64,000 bases of DNA from Caldicellulosiruptoraceae bacterium PP1 (lineage in GTDB: Bacteria; Bacillota; Thermoanaerobacteria; Caldicellulosiruptorales; Caldicellulosiruptoraceae): assembly GCA_041320695.1 (NCBI GenBank), contig JBGGOQ010000003.1, positions 124,001 to 188,000 of the forward strand. Reading direction: 5' to 3'. Positions 25,820 to 36,040 of this stretch are shown here, piece after piece. The position numbers were made by a program, and so were the translations under genes. The notes beneath the pieces are model-generated. The model did no database searches, was not told the DNA's origin, and saw only the letters and a program-made list of their open reading frames with translations. Positions within the stretch are counted from its first letter, which is position 1. The number at the start of each line of letters is the position of its first letter.

Positions 25820-27205
25820 TTACCTATCGTCATTAATTTTGTCTTTATTAGTTAAAACTTCTTTAGTTCCTACAAGATAAACATCATCGACTGGCTTGTA
25901 GTAATCATAAGATAATAATTTTTTAGAAATAAGTATTCCATCTTTATAAATGGACATATATGTTTTAACTTTCAAACCTCCTTGTGGTATACCTTTCCTT
26001 TTTTTAACTCCTTTTGGAAGTGTGGGATCATTTTTGTATACAACCTTGTATGGTATTTTTTCTACAATTTCATTTTCAAATTTCACAACTTCTCCAATAT
26101 GGCTATTCTTACCATAAAGCCTTACAGTAACTGTATCTTTGTTCCTAAAGCTTTCAATATAAATTATTGTATCAGAGTTATTTTTAAATTTAAAATCAAT
26201 TGATCCACTTGCAACTGTGGCATCTCTACCTGGTGGAACATAGGATACTAATGCAGAATGTGGAAGTCTCTCAACAACCTTTAATTGTGCTTGTAAAACA
26301 GCATTATAGAGTGTAGTAGCAATCTGGCAAAGTCCTCCTCCAACACCATCTACAAATTCATTCCCAACTATTACTTTCGCAATTTTATAACCATTTTCTA
26401 CTGTAACAGGACTCAGAACATTTGAAAGTGAATATGTTTCTCCTGGTAAAACAATATTACCATTAATTTTGTTTGCAGCAACCTCAATATTAATACTTCT
26501 TGGAATATTAGATGCATTAAACTTTGTTGTAAATTCACCAATAACATCAGTAATCTTTCTTAAATCTTCTTCAGTTATTGTAGGCCTAATTAAGTTAAGC
26601 TTACAATTTATTTCTCCACCTTTTTTATTATCTAATAATTTCTTCATTTCTTCTGCTAATTTTTTATAATCTAAACTAGTTCCATAAGAACTATTAGTAA
26701 TCACAAATTTATTATTTATTCTTTTTATGCTTGCATTTATTGATTTTTTATAATATCTCAATGCTAATTTTTCTGAAATTCTTTTAATTTTAGAATTATT
26801 ATATGAATAACTTAAACTTATTTTTACAGGATTGTCATAAATTTTTTTAATTTCTCTTAATCGTTCTAAAAAGTTTCCATTTCTACCTATGGAAAAAGCT
26901 TCATCTATTGCTTCTTTAATGTTCAGATTTACATCAAAATATTTTAAGCTATAAGTAAATCTATCATTTTGAATATTAATTATTATTGACTTATTTCCTA
27001 TTGTATCAAGGTATTTTGCTTTTATAATTTCATATGCTTGAGACTTTGTAAGACCACTAACATAAACATCTTCAATGTAAATACCTTTATATATCTTATT
27101 AGTATTTAACAAAGAAGTAATAGTATTATACAAAAAATATCCTGAAATACTTGTTGTAAAAATTAATAATATGAGAAATGAAATCAATAATACCTTTTTC
27201 TTCAA
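25820..27205 (-). CDS. VanW family protein with G5 domain
   Basis: 461 aa from TTG at 27205, eight bases after GGAGG. N-terminal membrane anchor, a duplicated peptidoglycan-binding-4-like region (about residues 30-200), the VanW core with VGGGLCQIATTLYNA, and a C-terminal G5-like domain. Displayed outside the membrane; probably cell-wall or spore-cortex related. VanW is named after vancomycin clusters, but these chromosomal relatives are not resistance genes by themselves. Confidence 0.85.
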   Translation of the reverse strand: MKKKVLLISFLILLIFTTSISGYFLYNTITSLLNTNKIYKGIYIEDVYVSGLTKSQAYEIIKAKYLDTIGNKSIIINIQNDRFTYSLKYFDVNLNIKEAIDEAFSIGRNGNFLERLREIKKIYDNPVKISLSYSYNNSKIKRISEKLALRYYKKSINASIKRINNKFVITNSSYGTSLDYKKLAEEMKKLLDNKKGGEINCKLNLIRPTITEEDLRKITDVIGEFTTKFNASNIPRSINIEVAANKINGNIVLPGETYSLSNVLSPVTVENGYKIAKVIVGNEFVDGVGGGLCQIATTLYNAVLQAQLKVVERLPHSALVSYVPPGRDATVASGSIDFKFKNNSDTIIYIESFRNKDTVTVRLYGKNSHIGEVVKFENEIVEKIPYKVVYKNDPTLPKGVKKRKGIPQGGLKVKTYMSIYKDGILISKKLLSYDYYKPVDDVYLVGTKEVLTNKDKINDDR

Positions 27206-27222
27206 ATTATAAGCCTCCAATA

Positions 27223-27750
27223 TTAAATACTATTATATCCATATTCCACTGCCCTTTTATTTATTTCAAAAAATTCCTTGCTTTTTGAATTTTTAGATAT
27301 AAAATCTAATACTTGATATAAATCGAATAGCTTTTTATATTTTATATATGCACCAAGCATGACCATATTTGTAGCCTTAATATTACCTAAGCTTGAAGCA
27401 ATATTAGTTGCATCAACACTAATATATATTACATCATCTCTTTTCCCTTGTAAATCGATAAGCGAAGTATTCATTAAAATTATACCATTTTTTTCAACAA
27501 AATTCTCAAATTTCTCAAATGAAGGCCTATTTAATGCAAAAAAAGTTGATGGTTTAAAAACAACTGGTGATGCTATTTCATCATCTGAAATGATAACAGA
27601 ACAATTTGCAGTCCCGCCACGCATCTCTGGCCCATAAGAAGGAAGCCATGAAACATTTTTGCCTAAAATCATACCAATTCTAGCAATAGTTTCACCTAAA
27701 AAAAGCACACCTTGACCACCAAAGCCAGCTATAATTATCTCTTCTGTCAT
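27223..27750 (-). CDS. 2-oxoacid:ferredoxin oxidoreductase, gamma subunit
   Basis: 175 aa, IIAGFGGQGVLFLGE at the start, the standard KorC/PorG motif. Part of the complex that oxidatively decarboxylates a 2-oxoacid to acyl-CoA while reducing ferredoxin. It overlaps the beta gene by 4 bp (ATGA) and is last in a four-gene operon in the order delta, alpha, beta, gamma. Confidence 0.9.
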   Translation of the reverse strand: MTEEIIIAGFGGQGVLFLGETIARIGMILGKNVSWLPSYGPEMRGGTANCSVIISDDEIASPVVFKPSTFFALNRPSFEKFENFVEKNGIILMNTSLIDLQGKRDDVIYISVDATNIASSLGNIKATNMVMLGAYIKYKKLFDLYQVLDFISKNSKSKEFFEINKRAVEYGYNSI

Positions 27751-28487
27751 TTTATATCCCCACCTTTGTCTTTAAAAATGCCTAGTGGATAATATTTTAT
27801 TACCTCTTCCTCAATCCTTTTCATGCTTTTAATAGGCGTCATCCCCCAGTTTGTTGGACAGTTTGAAAGAATTTCAATAATTGAAAAACCTAATTCATTT
27901 ATTTGTATATCAAAAGCTTTTCTAATTATTTTTTTTGTCATTTCTATATTTTTTATATTATGTATTGATGTTCTTGCTATAAAAGCAACACCATCAAGTG
28001 GTTCTAACATTTCACATAGCTTAATATGATAGCCTTGAATTTTAGGATCTCTACCATATGGAGATGAAACTGTAATTTGACCTGGAATAGAAGTTGGAGC
28101 CATCTGTCCTCCTGTCATTGCATATACTCCATTATTAACAAAAATAGCAGTAAAACTTTCACCTCTTGCAGCAGCATGAATTATCTCTGATGTACCAATG
28201 GCTGCAATGTCTCCATCTCCTTGATATGAAAAAACTAGAGCATCTCTAATGCTTCTTTTCACACCTGTTGCAACTGCTGGTGCTCTTCCATGTGCTGCGG
28301 CAACAAAATCAAAGTTAAAATAATCATATATAAACACAGAACAGCCAACAGGAGCAACACCGATTATCTTTTGGTCTTGTGGTAGTTCATCAATTACTTC
28401 TGCAATAATTCTGTGAATAATTCCATGCCCACAGCCAGGACAATAATGGGTTGAAATACTTGAAAGAGCTTTAGGTTTACTAAACAA
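27747..28487 (-). CDS. 2-oxoacid:ferredoxin oxidoreductase, beta (TPP) subunit
   Basis: 246 aa from TTG at 28487, nine bases after AAAGGGG; an upstream TTG at 28508 is also in frame. Carries CPGCGHGI (cluster and TPP region) and the TPP/Mg motif GDGDIAAIG...NN. Paired with alpha and gamma subunits, it resembles 2-oxoglutarate (Kor) or branched-chain 2-oxoacid (Vor) enzymes; the two are hard to separate by eye. Confidence 0.9.
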   Translation of the reverse strand: MFSKPKALSSISTHYCPGCGHGIIHRIIAEVIDELPQDQKIIGVAPVGCSVFIYDYFNFDFVAAAHGRAPAVATGVKRSIRDALVFSYQGDGDIAAIGTSEIIHAAARGESFTAIFVNNGVYAMTGGQMAPTSIPGQITVSSPYGRDPKIQGYHIKLCEMLEPLDGVAFIARTSIHNIKNIEMTKKIIRKAFDIQINELGFSIIEILSNCPTNWGMTPIKSMKRIEEEVIKYYPLGIFKDKGGDIK

Positions 28488-29550
28488 TATTCTCAACCCC
28501 TTTCTCAACTAGTTCTCCAACCTTTTCAACAATATCATCAACAGAGGGTATCATTCCACCTGTTCTCCCTATAAAATAAATATTTTTTCTTTTTCCAATT
28601 GCTATTTTAACATCTTCTAACATTTGACCCATATTAAATTCAACATCAATAAACATTTTGACTTTATCATTTAGTGAATACTCTTCAAGTTGTTTTTCTG
28701 GAAATGGCCATAATGTGATTGGTCTAAATAAGCCTACTTTTATTCCATTTAATCTTAATTTTTTTACTGCACTTTTAACAATTCTTGCACATGTTCCAAA
28801 TGCTACAAAAATTATTTCAGCATCATTTATTTGATATTCTTCGAAAAGTACTTCATTTTCTTTTATGATTTCATATTTTTTATTAAGTTTTATATTATGA
28901 TTCTCTAATTCCTCTGGAATTATATATAGAGAATTTGTAATTCGTTTTTCCTTATTTCTATCGCCAGTAACTGCAAAATCCTTATTGTATTCTTTATATG
29001 AAATATCTTCAAATTCAACTGCCTCCATCATTTGCCCTAACATACCATCTAGCAATATCATCGTAGGATTACGATATTTGTCTGCTAAATCAAAAGCAAG
29101 ATAAGTTAAATGAACTGCTTCTTGAACAGAATTTGGAGCTAAAGTAATTACTTTATAGTCTCCATGTCCACCACCTTTTACAGCTTGAAAATAATCTGAC
29201 TGGGCAACATTAATGTTCCCAAGACCTGGGCCACCCCTCATTACATTAACAATAACACAGGGAAGCTCGGCACCAGCCAAATAAGATATGCCTTCTTGTT
29301 TTAAACTAATACCTGGACCTGAAGAAGAGGTCATTACCCTCTTACCACAACTTGAAGCACCATAAGCCATATTAATTGCTCCAACTTCACTTTCAGCTTG
29401 AACAAAAACTTTATTTGATCTAAGTAGCTTTTTTGCCATATATTGAAGTAACTCTGTCTGTGGTGTTATAGGATAACCAAAAAAACAATCACATCCTGCT
29501 CTTATTGCTGCCTCAGCTATAGCCTCATTTCCTTTAACTAACATCTTCAT
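28480..29550 (-). CDS. 2-oxoacid:ferredoxin oxidoreductase, alpha subunit
   Basis: 356 aa. Pyrimidine-binding domain (GNEAIAEAAIRAGCDCFFGYPITPQTE) and a C-terminal transketolase-like domain (FVAFGTCARIVKSAV). The size and lack of gamma-domain fusion fit KorA/VorB. 2 bp after the ferredoxin-like delta gene. Cytoplasmic, oxygen-sensitive. Confidence 0.9.
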   Translation of the reverse strand: MKMLVKGNEAIAEAAIRAGCDCFFGYPITPQTELLQYMAKKLLRSNKVFVQAESEVGAINMAYGASSCGKRVMTSSSGPGISLKQEGISYLAGAELPCVIVNVMRGGPGLGNINVAQSDYFQAVKGGGHGDYKVITLAPNSVQEAVHLTYLAFDLADKYRNPTMILLDGMLGQMMEAVEFEDISYKEYNKDFAVTGDRNKEKRITNSLYIIPEELENHNIKLNKKYEIIKENEVLFEEYQINDAEIIFVAFGTCARIVKSAVKKLRLNGIKVGLFRPITLWPFPEKQLEEYSLNDKVKMFIDVEFNMGQMLEDVKIAIGKRKNIYFIGRTGGMIPSVDDIVEKVGELVEKGVENIV

Positions 29551-29552
29551 TT

Positions 29553-29756
29553 CTACTCACCTACCTCAAAAACAACATCTGGACACACTTTGTAACAAAT
29601 GCCACAAAGTCGACACTTATCAGGCGTTTCCATCTTAACAGGATTATAACCTTTTTTATTAATTTTATCCTTGTTTAGATTCAATACTTTTGAAGGACAA
29701 AATTCAATACAAAGCCCACACCCTTTACACTTATCCTCATTAATTTTTAAACCCAT
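29553..29756 (-). CDS. 2-oxoacid:ferredoxin oxidoreductase, delta subunit (2[4Fe-4S])
   Basis: 67 aa with two CxxCxxCxxxCP cluster motifs (CKGCGLCIEFCP, CRLCGICYKVCP). First gene of the four-subunit operon; transfers electrons from the TPP subunit to free ferredoxin. RBS AAAGGTTTTTGGAGGTATTTAG. Confidence 0.92.
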   Translation of the reverse strand: MGLKINEDKCKGCGLCIEFCPSKVLNLNKDKINKKGYNPVKMETPDKCRLCGICYKVCPDVVFEVGE

Positions 29757-29778
29757 CTAAATACCTCCAAAAGGTAAT

Positions 29779-30471
29779 TCATTCTCTTATTATATACTTT
29801 TTTATAGCATATACTAAAGAGTATTTTTTGATTTCTTCAATTAATTCCTGTTCAAAAAGTTTTTCATTAATTACAGTTAATGTATATGGGACATTTTTAA
29901 TTTCACTTATTTTTTGAGCAATTTCAAGACTTGATATTACATCACCTATGGTTGTTTTATCAAGTAAATGTGAACAATTAATTATTCCGTTAATATTAAG
30001 ATTTAATATACTCTCAATATCATTCATGTTTTCTATAATCTTTTCAGTTGTAGAATTTTCAGGTCTAAAAACGTTCAATACATAAAAGAGATTATATCCT
30101 TTTTGTTCAAAAATCTCTTTATATTGTGCTAAAACAGATATACCTAAAGCATCTCCACCTACATCAATAATATTAACTGTTTCGTCATTCTGAATGGCAT
30201 TTATTATTTCACCAGACATTATTGGCAAATCAATTGCTGCATTCTCAAAATGGGTTGTAATAAATTTTATGTTCTTCTTATTTATTAAATCTTTTACATT
30301 TCTTAAGTTAAAATAGTAATTTATAACATCTGCATCAATTAGGTTGATATTTAAGAAATCCCCAATATCAAATGCAATGTTCAATGCAAGCTCACTTTTG
30401 CCGCTACCAGCTGTTCCTGAAAGGATATTTACTTTCTTATTCAAAAAACTTAATGGAACTGTCATACACAT
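29779..30471 (-). CDS. P-loop ATPase of unknown role
   Basis: 230 aa. Walker A GTAGSGKSE (about residues 19-27), an IIDVGGDALG segment like the MinD/CobQ class, and VLNVFRPENSTTEKI. Such genes are common next to clostridial 2-oxoacid oxidoreductase operons, but their job is not established. Located 22 bp before the delta subunit gene and 21 bp after hypE, so it bridges the hydrogenase maturation and oxidoreductase runs. Confidence 0.7.
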   Translation of the reverse strand: MCMTVPLSFLNKKVNILSGTAGSGKSELALNIAFDIGDFLNINLIDADVINYYFNLRNVKDLINKKNIKFITTHFENAAIDLPIMSGEIINAIQNDETVNIIDVGGDALGISVLAQYKEIFEQKGYNLFYVLNVFRPENSTTEKIIENMNDIESILNLNINGIINCSHLLDKTTIGDVISSLEIAQKISEIKNVPYTLTVINEKLFEQELIEEIKKYSLVYAIKKYIIRE

Positions 30472-30492
30472 GAAAATACACTCACCCTTTTA

Positions 30493-31494
30493 TTAGCATA
30501 TTCTTGGAAGCATTTCGAAATATAGCATATCAACTATCCTTGTCCCACCAAAAAGCGTTTTTAAATAAACCTTTTGTTTTTTATCATCTATTGTTTTTCC
30601 AATCTCACAAGCATTCAAATTATATTTTTTTAATATTTCAATTACATCTTTTTTTATTATATCCTCAACAATGATTACAAATCTTCCTTCACAAGCTAAA
30701 TAAAGTGGATCTAATCCTAAAATATCAGAAATGCCTAATACTTCGTTTGAAATAGGTAATTTTTCTTCATTTATTTCAATTGAAATACCACTTTTAATTG
30801 AAATCTCATTAAGTGCCGTAGCAAGTCCACCTCTTGTAAGATCTTTTATATAAGAAACTGAATTTGGATACATGCCTAGAATTTCACTTATCGGTTTATA
30901 TAATAAATCACAATCACTAGTTATTGGTTTTTCAAGTCCAAGTTCCTGATTATGTGAATAAATACATGCACCATGTCTTCCAATATCGCCACTTGCAATA
31001 ATTGACTGTCCATCTTTTACTTGAATAAAGCTTTGAAACTTTTCTATTTTTTCACCAATTCCTGTTGTATTTATAAAAATACCATCGCATGCCCCCTTTT
31101 CAACCACTTTTGTATCCCCTGCAACTACAAAAGCATCCATCTTTCTTGTATATTCACCAATTGATTCAGCAATTCTAATTAAATCATCAAATTTAAATCC
31201 CTCTTCAATTATAAAAGAGGTAGTTAGATACCTTATTCTGTAACCACTTACTGCTAAATCATTAGAAGTTCCACAAACAGAAAGCTTTCCAATATCTCCA
31301 CCTTCAAAAAATATGGGTTTTACTACAAAGCTATCTGTTGAAACAGCAATATCATTTGAATTAACAAAAAGACTTGTTGCATCATCAGCCTTTTCAAGAA
31401 ACTTATTTTCAAATGCCTTCTTAAACACTTCATTAATCAGTTCAAAAGTCTGTTTACCACCATTACCATGCTCTTTTTTTATTATCGTGTCCAT
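30493..31494 (-). CDS. hypE: Hydrogenase maturation protein HypE
   Basis: 333 aa, AIR-synthase fold. Dehydrates the carbamoyl group on its C-terminal Cys to make the cyanide ligand. HGNGGKQT at residues 9-16 and the essential C-terminal PRIC ending in Cys are present, so the active residue is intact. 3 bp after hypD. Confidence 0.97.
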   Translation of the reverse strand: MDTIIKKEHGNGGKQTFELINEVFKKAFENKFLEKADDATSLFVNSNDIAVSTDSFVVKPIFFEGGDIGKLSVCGTSNDLAVSGYRIRYLTTSFIIEEGFKFDDLIRIAESIGEYTRKMDAFVVAGDTKVVEKGACDGIFINTTGIGEKIEKFQSFIQVKDGQSIIASGDIGRHGACIYSHNQELGLEKPITSDCDLLYKPISEILGMYPNSVSYIKDLTRGGLATALNEISIKSGISIEINEEKLPISNEVLGISDILGLDPLYLACEGRFVIIVEDIIKKDVIEILKKYNLNACEIGKTIDDKKQKVYLKTLFGGTRIVDMLYFEMLPRIC

Positions 31495-31497
31495 TTT

Positions 31498-32544
31498 TTA
31501 ATAACACTTCCCATATTTATAATATGCAGCACATGAACCTTCACTTGATACCATGCATGCACCTTTTGGGTTTATTGGTGTGCATACCTTTTCAAAAAGA
31601 CTACATTCATATGGTTTTATTTTACCAGTTAAAACATCACTACATCTACAAGCTGATATTTTTTGATTATTTGAATAAGAAATTTCTTCTTCTAAATATT
31701 TATATTCCTTTTTTAAGGTTAATCCGGAATCTTTTAAAACGCCAATTCCTCTAAAATATGCATCACTCTTTTCAAAATATTTTTCTATAAGTTCATATGC
31801 CCTTTCATTTCCATTTGTTTTAACCAATCTGCTATATTCATTTCCAATAGAATAATCTTTGGTTAATAATTTATCAGAAATAATCTTTATTGTCTTTAAA
31901 ATATCTAACGCTTCAAAGCCTGAAACAACAGAAGGTATTTTGTAACTTTCCAAAAATTCAAAATATCTTGTTCCAGTAATAGCTGCAACATGCCCTGGAA
32001 GAATAATTCCATCTACATCTAATCCATCATTTAATAAAATCTTAAGTGGATTATCAATTAATTTTAATTGAACTGCAAATTTAACATTAGTAAGTTTTCT
32101 TTCAATAACTCTTTGTATTGCTAACGCAAATATTGGTATTGTTGTTTCAAATCCTATCGCAGCAATAACATATTCTTTTTCATCATCAATATTTTCAACA
32201 ATTTCAACTGGCGAATACATTATTCTTACATCTCTTCCATTTGCTTTTGCTTGAGATAAGCTAATGGTTGATGAAGGTACTCTCATAAGATCCCCAAAAA
32301 CATATATAGCTTTTTTATCTGCTATCTCTATTAACATATCAATATATTCTTCACCCGTAACACAAACAGGACAACCCGGTCCTGAAATAAAATCAATGTA
32401 ATCTTTAAACAATACATGAAAGCCATTTTTGTAAATTGATACTGTATGTGTTCCACACACCTCAGCTATTTTTAGCTTTTTCCCTATCTTTTCGATATTG
32501 CTTTTTACTTCATCAACAAGTTCATTAATCTTCACTGACAGCAT
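31498..32544 (-). CDS. hypD: Hydrogenase maturation protein HypD
   Basis: 348 aa. [4Fe-4S] scaffold protein on which Fe(CN)2CO is assembled with HypC. EVCGTH (about residues 28-33) and GPGCPVC are the family motifs, and the C-terminal four-Cys cluster region (CRCSDVLTG, CxxF...CTPINPKGACMVSSEGSCAAYY) is complete. It overlaps hypC by 20 bp. Confidence 0.97.
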   Translation of the reverse strand: MLSVKINELVDEVKSNIEKIGKKLKIAEVCGTHTVSIYKNGFHVLFKDYIDFISGPGCPVCVTGEEYIDMLIEIADKKAIYVFGDLMRVPSSTISLSQAKANGRDVRIMYSPVEIVENIDDEKEYVIAAIGFETTIPIFALAIQRVIERKLTNVKFAVQLKLIDNPLKILLNDGLDVDGIILPGHVAAITGTRYFEFLESYKIPSVVSGFEALDILKTIKIISDKLLTKDYSIGNEYSRLVKTNGNERAYELIEKYFEKSDAYFRGIGVLKDSGLTLKKEYKYLEEEISYSNNQKISACRCSDVLTGKIKPYECSLFEKVCTPINPKGACMVSSEGSCAAYYKYGKCY

Positions 32545-32752
32545 CTTTCAATTCCTCAAATAGATTATTAAACTCATTATATTCTTCAGTATCCATTTTA
32601 TCTATTGCTACTCCAGCATGTACCAAAATATAATTACCAACACTTACATTTTTAAGAAGTGATATATCTATCTTTTTTTGAACACCCATATAATCTACTA
32701 TTGCTTTGTTCCCTTCAATCTGAATAACCTTTGTTGGCACACCTAAACACAT
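32525..32752 (-). CDS. hypC: Hydrogenase maturation chaperone HypC
   Basis: 75 aa from ATG at 32752, giving MCLGVPTKVI. HypC works through Cys2, so the Met three codons upstream (32761) is not used. Carries the iron centre from HypD to the large subunit. hypF, hypC and hypD overlap each other. Confidence 0.96.
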   Translation of the reverse strand: MCLGVPTKVIQIEGNKAIVDYMGVQKKIDISLLKNVSVGNYILVHAGVAIDKMDTEEYNEFNNLFEELKDAVSED

Positions 32753-32757
32753 TTTTC

Positions 32758-35037
32758 TCATTCCTCACTATATTTTTTAAATAAGTATCCATAATAGACT
32801 TGTCCAGCTGAAATCCCACCATCATTTATAGGATATACTTCATTAATATATACATTAAATTCATGATTATTAAGTTCATTTAATGTTCTTTCTAATAAAA
32901 ACCTATTTTGAAATACTCCTCCTGACAAAACAACAGTACTAATATTATAATTTTGCTTCAAATATTTAGTTATATCAACCACAATTTTTGTAATTGTATT
33001 GTGAAATTTAGCTGAAATTATACTTTTATCAATTCCATTTTTAATATCATCGATTATATTTTGTATAATTTGCATAACATCAAGTATCGATGTATGTGAA
33101 AATTTTATGATTGTTTCATAATATCCTTTTTCACTTTTTTCAGCAATGCTTTCTAAATGCATTGGTATCATTGCTTCATATTTATTAGTTTCACCTATGT
33201 TAAGTAGAGTTCCTACTATATCAAAAAGTCTACCCATACTTGATGTAAGTGGGTAATCTACAATATTTGCTCCTTTTATTATAAATTCTAAAATATTGCT
33301 GTATTTTGAATTTGCAAAATATCTTTGTGTAAACAATGGATCAATTTTGCTTGCATAATAGTATGCAAGTCTTATCGGTTCTTTAATGGCTTTTTCTCCG
33401 CCTATTAGATTATAATAATCAATATGAAATACTCTTTTATAGTTAATTTTATCTATAATAAACCCTTCTGAACCCCATATGTTACCATCATCTCCATAGC
33501 CAGTTCCATCGAATGCAAAACCAATACATTTTTCGATATTTTTTTCGAGCATAACAGAATAAATGTGTGCTACGTGATGTTGAAGGTAATAGATTTTTGT
33601 ATTATATGTTTTTGCAAAATCCTTAGCATATTGAGTTGAATAATATTGCGGATGTTTATCTGATATTGAAATCTCTGGCTCAAATGAAAATAGGTTAATA
33701 TAATCATTTATTGTTTTTTCGTAATATTCTATATTTTCTTTTGAATCTAAATCTCCAATAAATTGCGAAGAGATTATATTATTTTTATGAGCAATACTAA
33801 TGCTATTCTTTTCTTGAGCACCAAAAGCAATTATCTTATCAGCTTTTTCTAACCTTTTGTAAGTTGGTGCATATCCTCTACCAGATCTAATTATAATGTT
33901 TTTGTCATTTACAAAACTAACAACGCTATCATCACATCTTCTATAAATTTCTCTATCATGCCAAATAAGAATATCTGAAATCCCTTTTAGTTTTTCTAAC
34001 GCTTCATTTTGGTCAATAATCATGGGAACTTTACTTATATTAGCTGATGTAGCAATTAGAAACTTTAAATTAGTTTTTCTAAGTAAATAATAATAGGTAG
34101 CAGTATATGCTCTCATTATTCCTAAGGTATTTAGGTTATCAGATACGTTATTAAATATATCTTTCTTTTTACTAAATAATATTATGGGGCTAATATTAGA
34201 ATTAAAAAGATTTTCTTCATACTTTGAAACATAACATATTTCTTTTACATCCTCAATATCTTTGCAAATTAAGGCCATAGGTTTGCTTTCTCTTTTCTTA
34301 GATGTCATAAGTCTTTCTACTACATTATCATCATAAGGATTTGCTATAAGGTGAAAACCTCCAATTCCTTTTAATGCAACAATTTTACCTTCTAAAATCT
34401 TTTTTGAGAGAAAATCAATATACTCTATATTTCTACTAAACTTAATTTCATTATTCTCTTCAAAAGAAAATCCATAATATCTTGGACCACATTTTTCACA
34501 TGTAGTTGATTGAGCATTAAACCTTCTATCTGTAGGTGAAAAATATTCATCTTCACATTCTTTACAAAACTTAAATTTGTCCATTGTTGTATTTTCTCTA
34601 TCATAAGGTAACTTCTTTATCATAGTATATCTTGGCCCACAATTAGTACATGAAATGAAAAAATTTTGATAATGTCTATTTTTATTATCGAAAAATTCAT
34701 TAATGCAGTCAGAACATATGGCCATATCATGAGGAATAATTGTATCTATTTGATCGTGTGAGCTTGCCTCAATCTTAAATTCCTTCTCATTTTCAATTGT
34801 TTCAATATCTTCAATCTGAATGCTTTCTATTATTGCATTTTCTGGTTTTAATTTGTGAATCTTTTCATTTAATTCAATAAATTGTTTCTCATCACCTTGA
34901 AATTCTGCTATAACACCAATACCAATATTTTTAACAAAACCTACAAGATTTAATTCTTTTGCTATTTTAAAAATAAAGGGTCGAAACCCGACCCCTTGAA
35001 CTAAACCTTTAAATGTATATCTTTTTCTCTTAATCAA
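32758..35037 (-). CDS. hypF: Carbamoyltransferase HypF
   Basis: 759 aa. Makes thiocarbamate on HypE from carbamoyl phosphate. Domains in order: acylphosphatase (GLVQGVGFRPF, residues 11-21), two zinc fingers (CSDC...CTNCGPRYT and CKEC...CEKCGPRYYG, about 107-190), YrdC-like (about 200-385), and Kae1-like carbamoyltransferase with HHVAHI. It overlaps hypB by 4 bp. Confidence 0.97.
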   Translation of the reverse strand: MIKRKRYTFKGLVQGVGFRPFIFKIAKELNLVGFVKNIGIGVIAEFQGDEKQFIELNEKIHKLKPENAIIESIQIEDIETIENEKEFKIEASSHDQIDTIIPHDMAICSDCINEFFDNKNRHYQNFFISCTNCGPRYTMIKKLPYDRENTTMDKFKFCKECEDEYFSPTDRRFNAQSTTCEKCGPRYYGFSFEENNEIKFSRNIEYIDFLSKKILEGKIVALKGIGGFHLIANPYDDNVVERLMTSKKRESKPMALICKDIEDVKEICYVSKYEENLFNSNISPIILFSKKKDIFNNVSDNLNTLGIMRAYTATYYYLLRKTNLKFLIATSANISKVPMIIDQNEALEKLKGISDILIWHDREIYRRCDDSVVSFVNDKNIIIRSGRGYAPTYKRLEKADKIIAFGAQEKNSISIAHKNNIISSQFIGDLDSKENIEYYEKTINDYINLFSFEPEISISDKHPQYYSTQYAKDFAKTYNTKIYYLQHHVAHIYSVMLEKNIEKCIGFAFDGTGYGDDGNIWGSEGFIIDKINYKRVFHIDYYNLIGGEKAIKEPIRLAYYYASKIDPLFTQRYFANSKYSNILEFIIKGANIVDYPLTSSMGRLFDIVGTLLNIGETNKYEAMIPMHLESIAEKSEKGYYETIIKFSHTSILDVMQIIQNIIDDIKNGIDKSIISAKFHNTITKIVVDITKYLKQNYNISTVVLSGGVFQNRFLLERTLNELNNHEFNVYINEVYPINDGGISAGQVYYGYLFKKYSEE

Positions 35038-35681
35038 GATTTGCTCTCCACCATCTTATTTATAGTTTGGATTAGATTATCTAATCCATATCCTGTTTTA
35101 AATGATACTTCAACTAAGTTAATATTATCTTTTATCATATTAAGACCATTTAAATAATTCTGTTTATCAAACCCAATAATATCTGCAACATCCATTTTTG
35201 ATAAAACAACAAGATCAGCTTTTTCAAACATATCAGGGTATTTATAAGGTTTATCATCACCTTCTGCAGCACTTGAAATAACAATCCTGTAATTCTCACC
35301 TATATCAAATGATGCAGGACAAATAAGATTTCCTATGTTTTCTACAAATATTATCGAACCTTCATCAATTTTGAGTTCATTTAAGGCATCAAAAATAGTT
35401 TCAGAAACTAAATGGCATGCACCACCTGTATTTATCTGTATTGTTTTTACTCCTAATGATGCTATTTTTTGTGCATCAATACTTGAAGCAACATCTCCTT
35501 CTATTACATATATATTTTTATCAATCCTATTTATCAATGACGTAATAAATGATGTCTTACCAGCTCCTGGTGAACCCATTACATTGAACAATACAGATTT
35601 TTTTTCATTCAAGAAAGATCTTATCTGATTAGCTCTATCTTCATTTCTTTGCAAAATATCTTTTAAAATCTTAATTTCCAT
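35034..35681 (-). CDS. hypB: Hydrogenase nickel incorporation GTPase HypB
   Basis: 215 aa from ATG at 35681 (GAGG about 12 nt upstream; ATG at 35690 is an alternative). P-loop GSPGAGKTS at about 36-44 and a GTPase core. It lacks the N-terminal CxxCGC nickel site of E. coli HypB and any His-rich stretch. Works with HypA to insert nickel into the large subunit. It overlaps hypA. Confidence 0.95.
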   Translation of the reverse strand: MEIKILKDILQRNEDRANQIRSFLNEKKSVLFNVMGSPGAGKTSFITSLINRIDKNIYVIEGDVASSIDAQKIASLGVKTIQINTGGACHLVSETIFDALNELKIDEGSIIFVENIGNLICPASFDIGENYRIVISSAAEGDDKPYKYPDMFEKADLVVLSKMDVADIIGFDKQNYLNGLNMIKDNINLVEVSFKTGYGLDNLIQTINKMVESKS

Positions 35682-35682
35682 T

Positions 35683-36024
35683 TCAAACATCAACCTCGAT
35701 TGATTCTATATAAAATTCCTTTCCATGTTCTGTTAATTTACTTTTTGAGTTGCATTTCGGGCATAAAAATGTATTTGTTCTTTCAAATAAAAGATTGCAT
35801 TGCTGACATCTTAGTTTTGCCTTTTTATTTATTATTTCAAGTTCAGAACCTTCAAGTATTGTTCCTTTTACTAATAAATCAAAATAAAACTTTAATGATT
35901 CATCTATAATACCAGTAAGTTCGCCAACAACTACAGAAATTTTATTTATTTTTTTTGCATTAGCTTTTTTTGCTTCATCTGTTGCTATCTCAATCATCTG
36001 CTGAGTTACATAATATTCGTGCAT
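35683..36024 (-). CDS. hypA: Hydrogenase nickel metallochaperone HypA
   Basis: 113 aa. N-terminal MHEYYVTQQM gives the nickel-binding His2; the zinc finger is CQQC...CPKC (about residues 73-93). Delivers nickel with HypB. 16 bp after the Ech ferredoxin-type subunit, so maturation genes are in the same transcript as the hydrogenase. Confidence 0.95.
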   Translation of the reverse strand: MHEYYVTQQMIEIATDEAKKANAKKINKISVVVGELTGIIDESLKFYFDLLVKGTILEGSELEIINKKAKLRCQQCNLLFERTNTFLCPKCNSKSKLTEHGKEFYIESIEVDV

Positions 36025-36040
36025 TTTGAAAACCTCATTT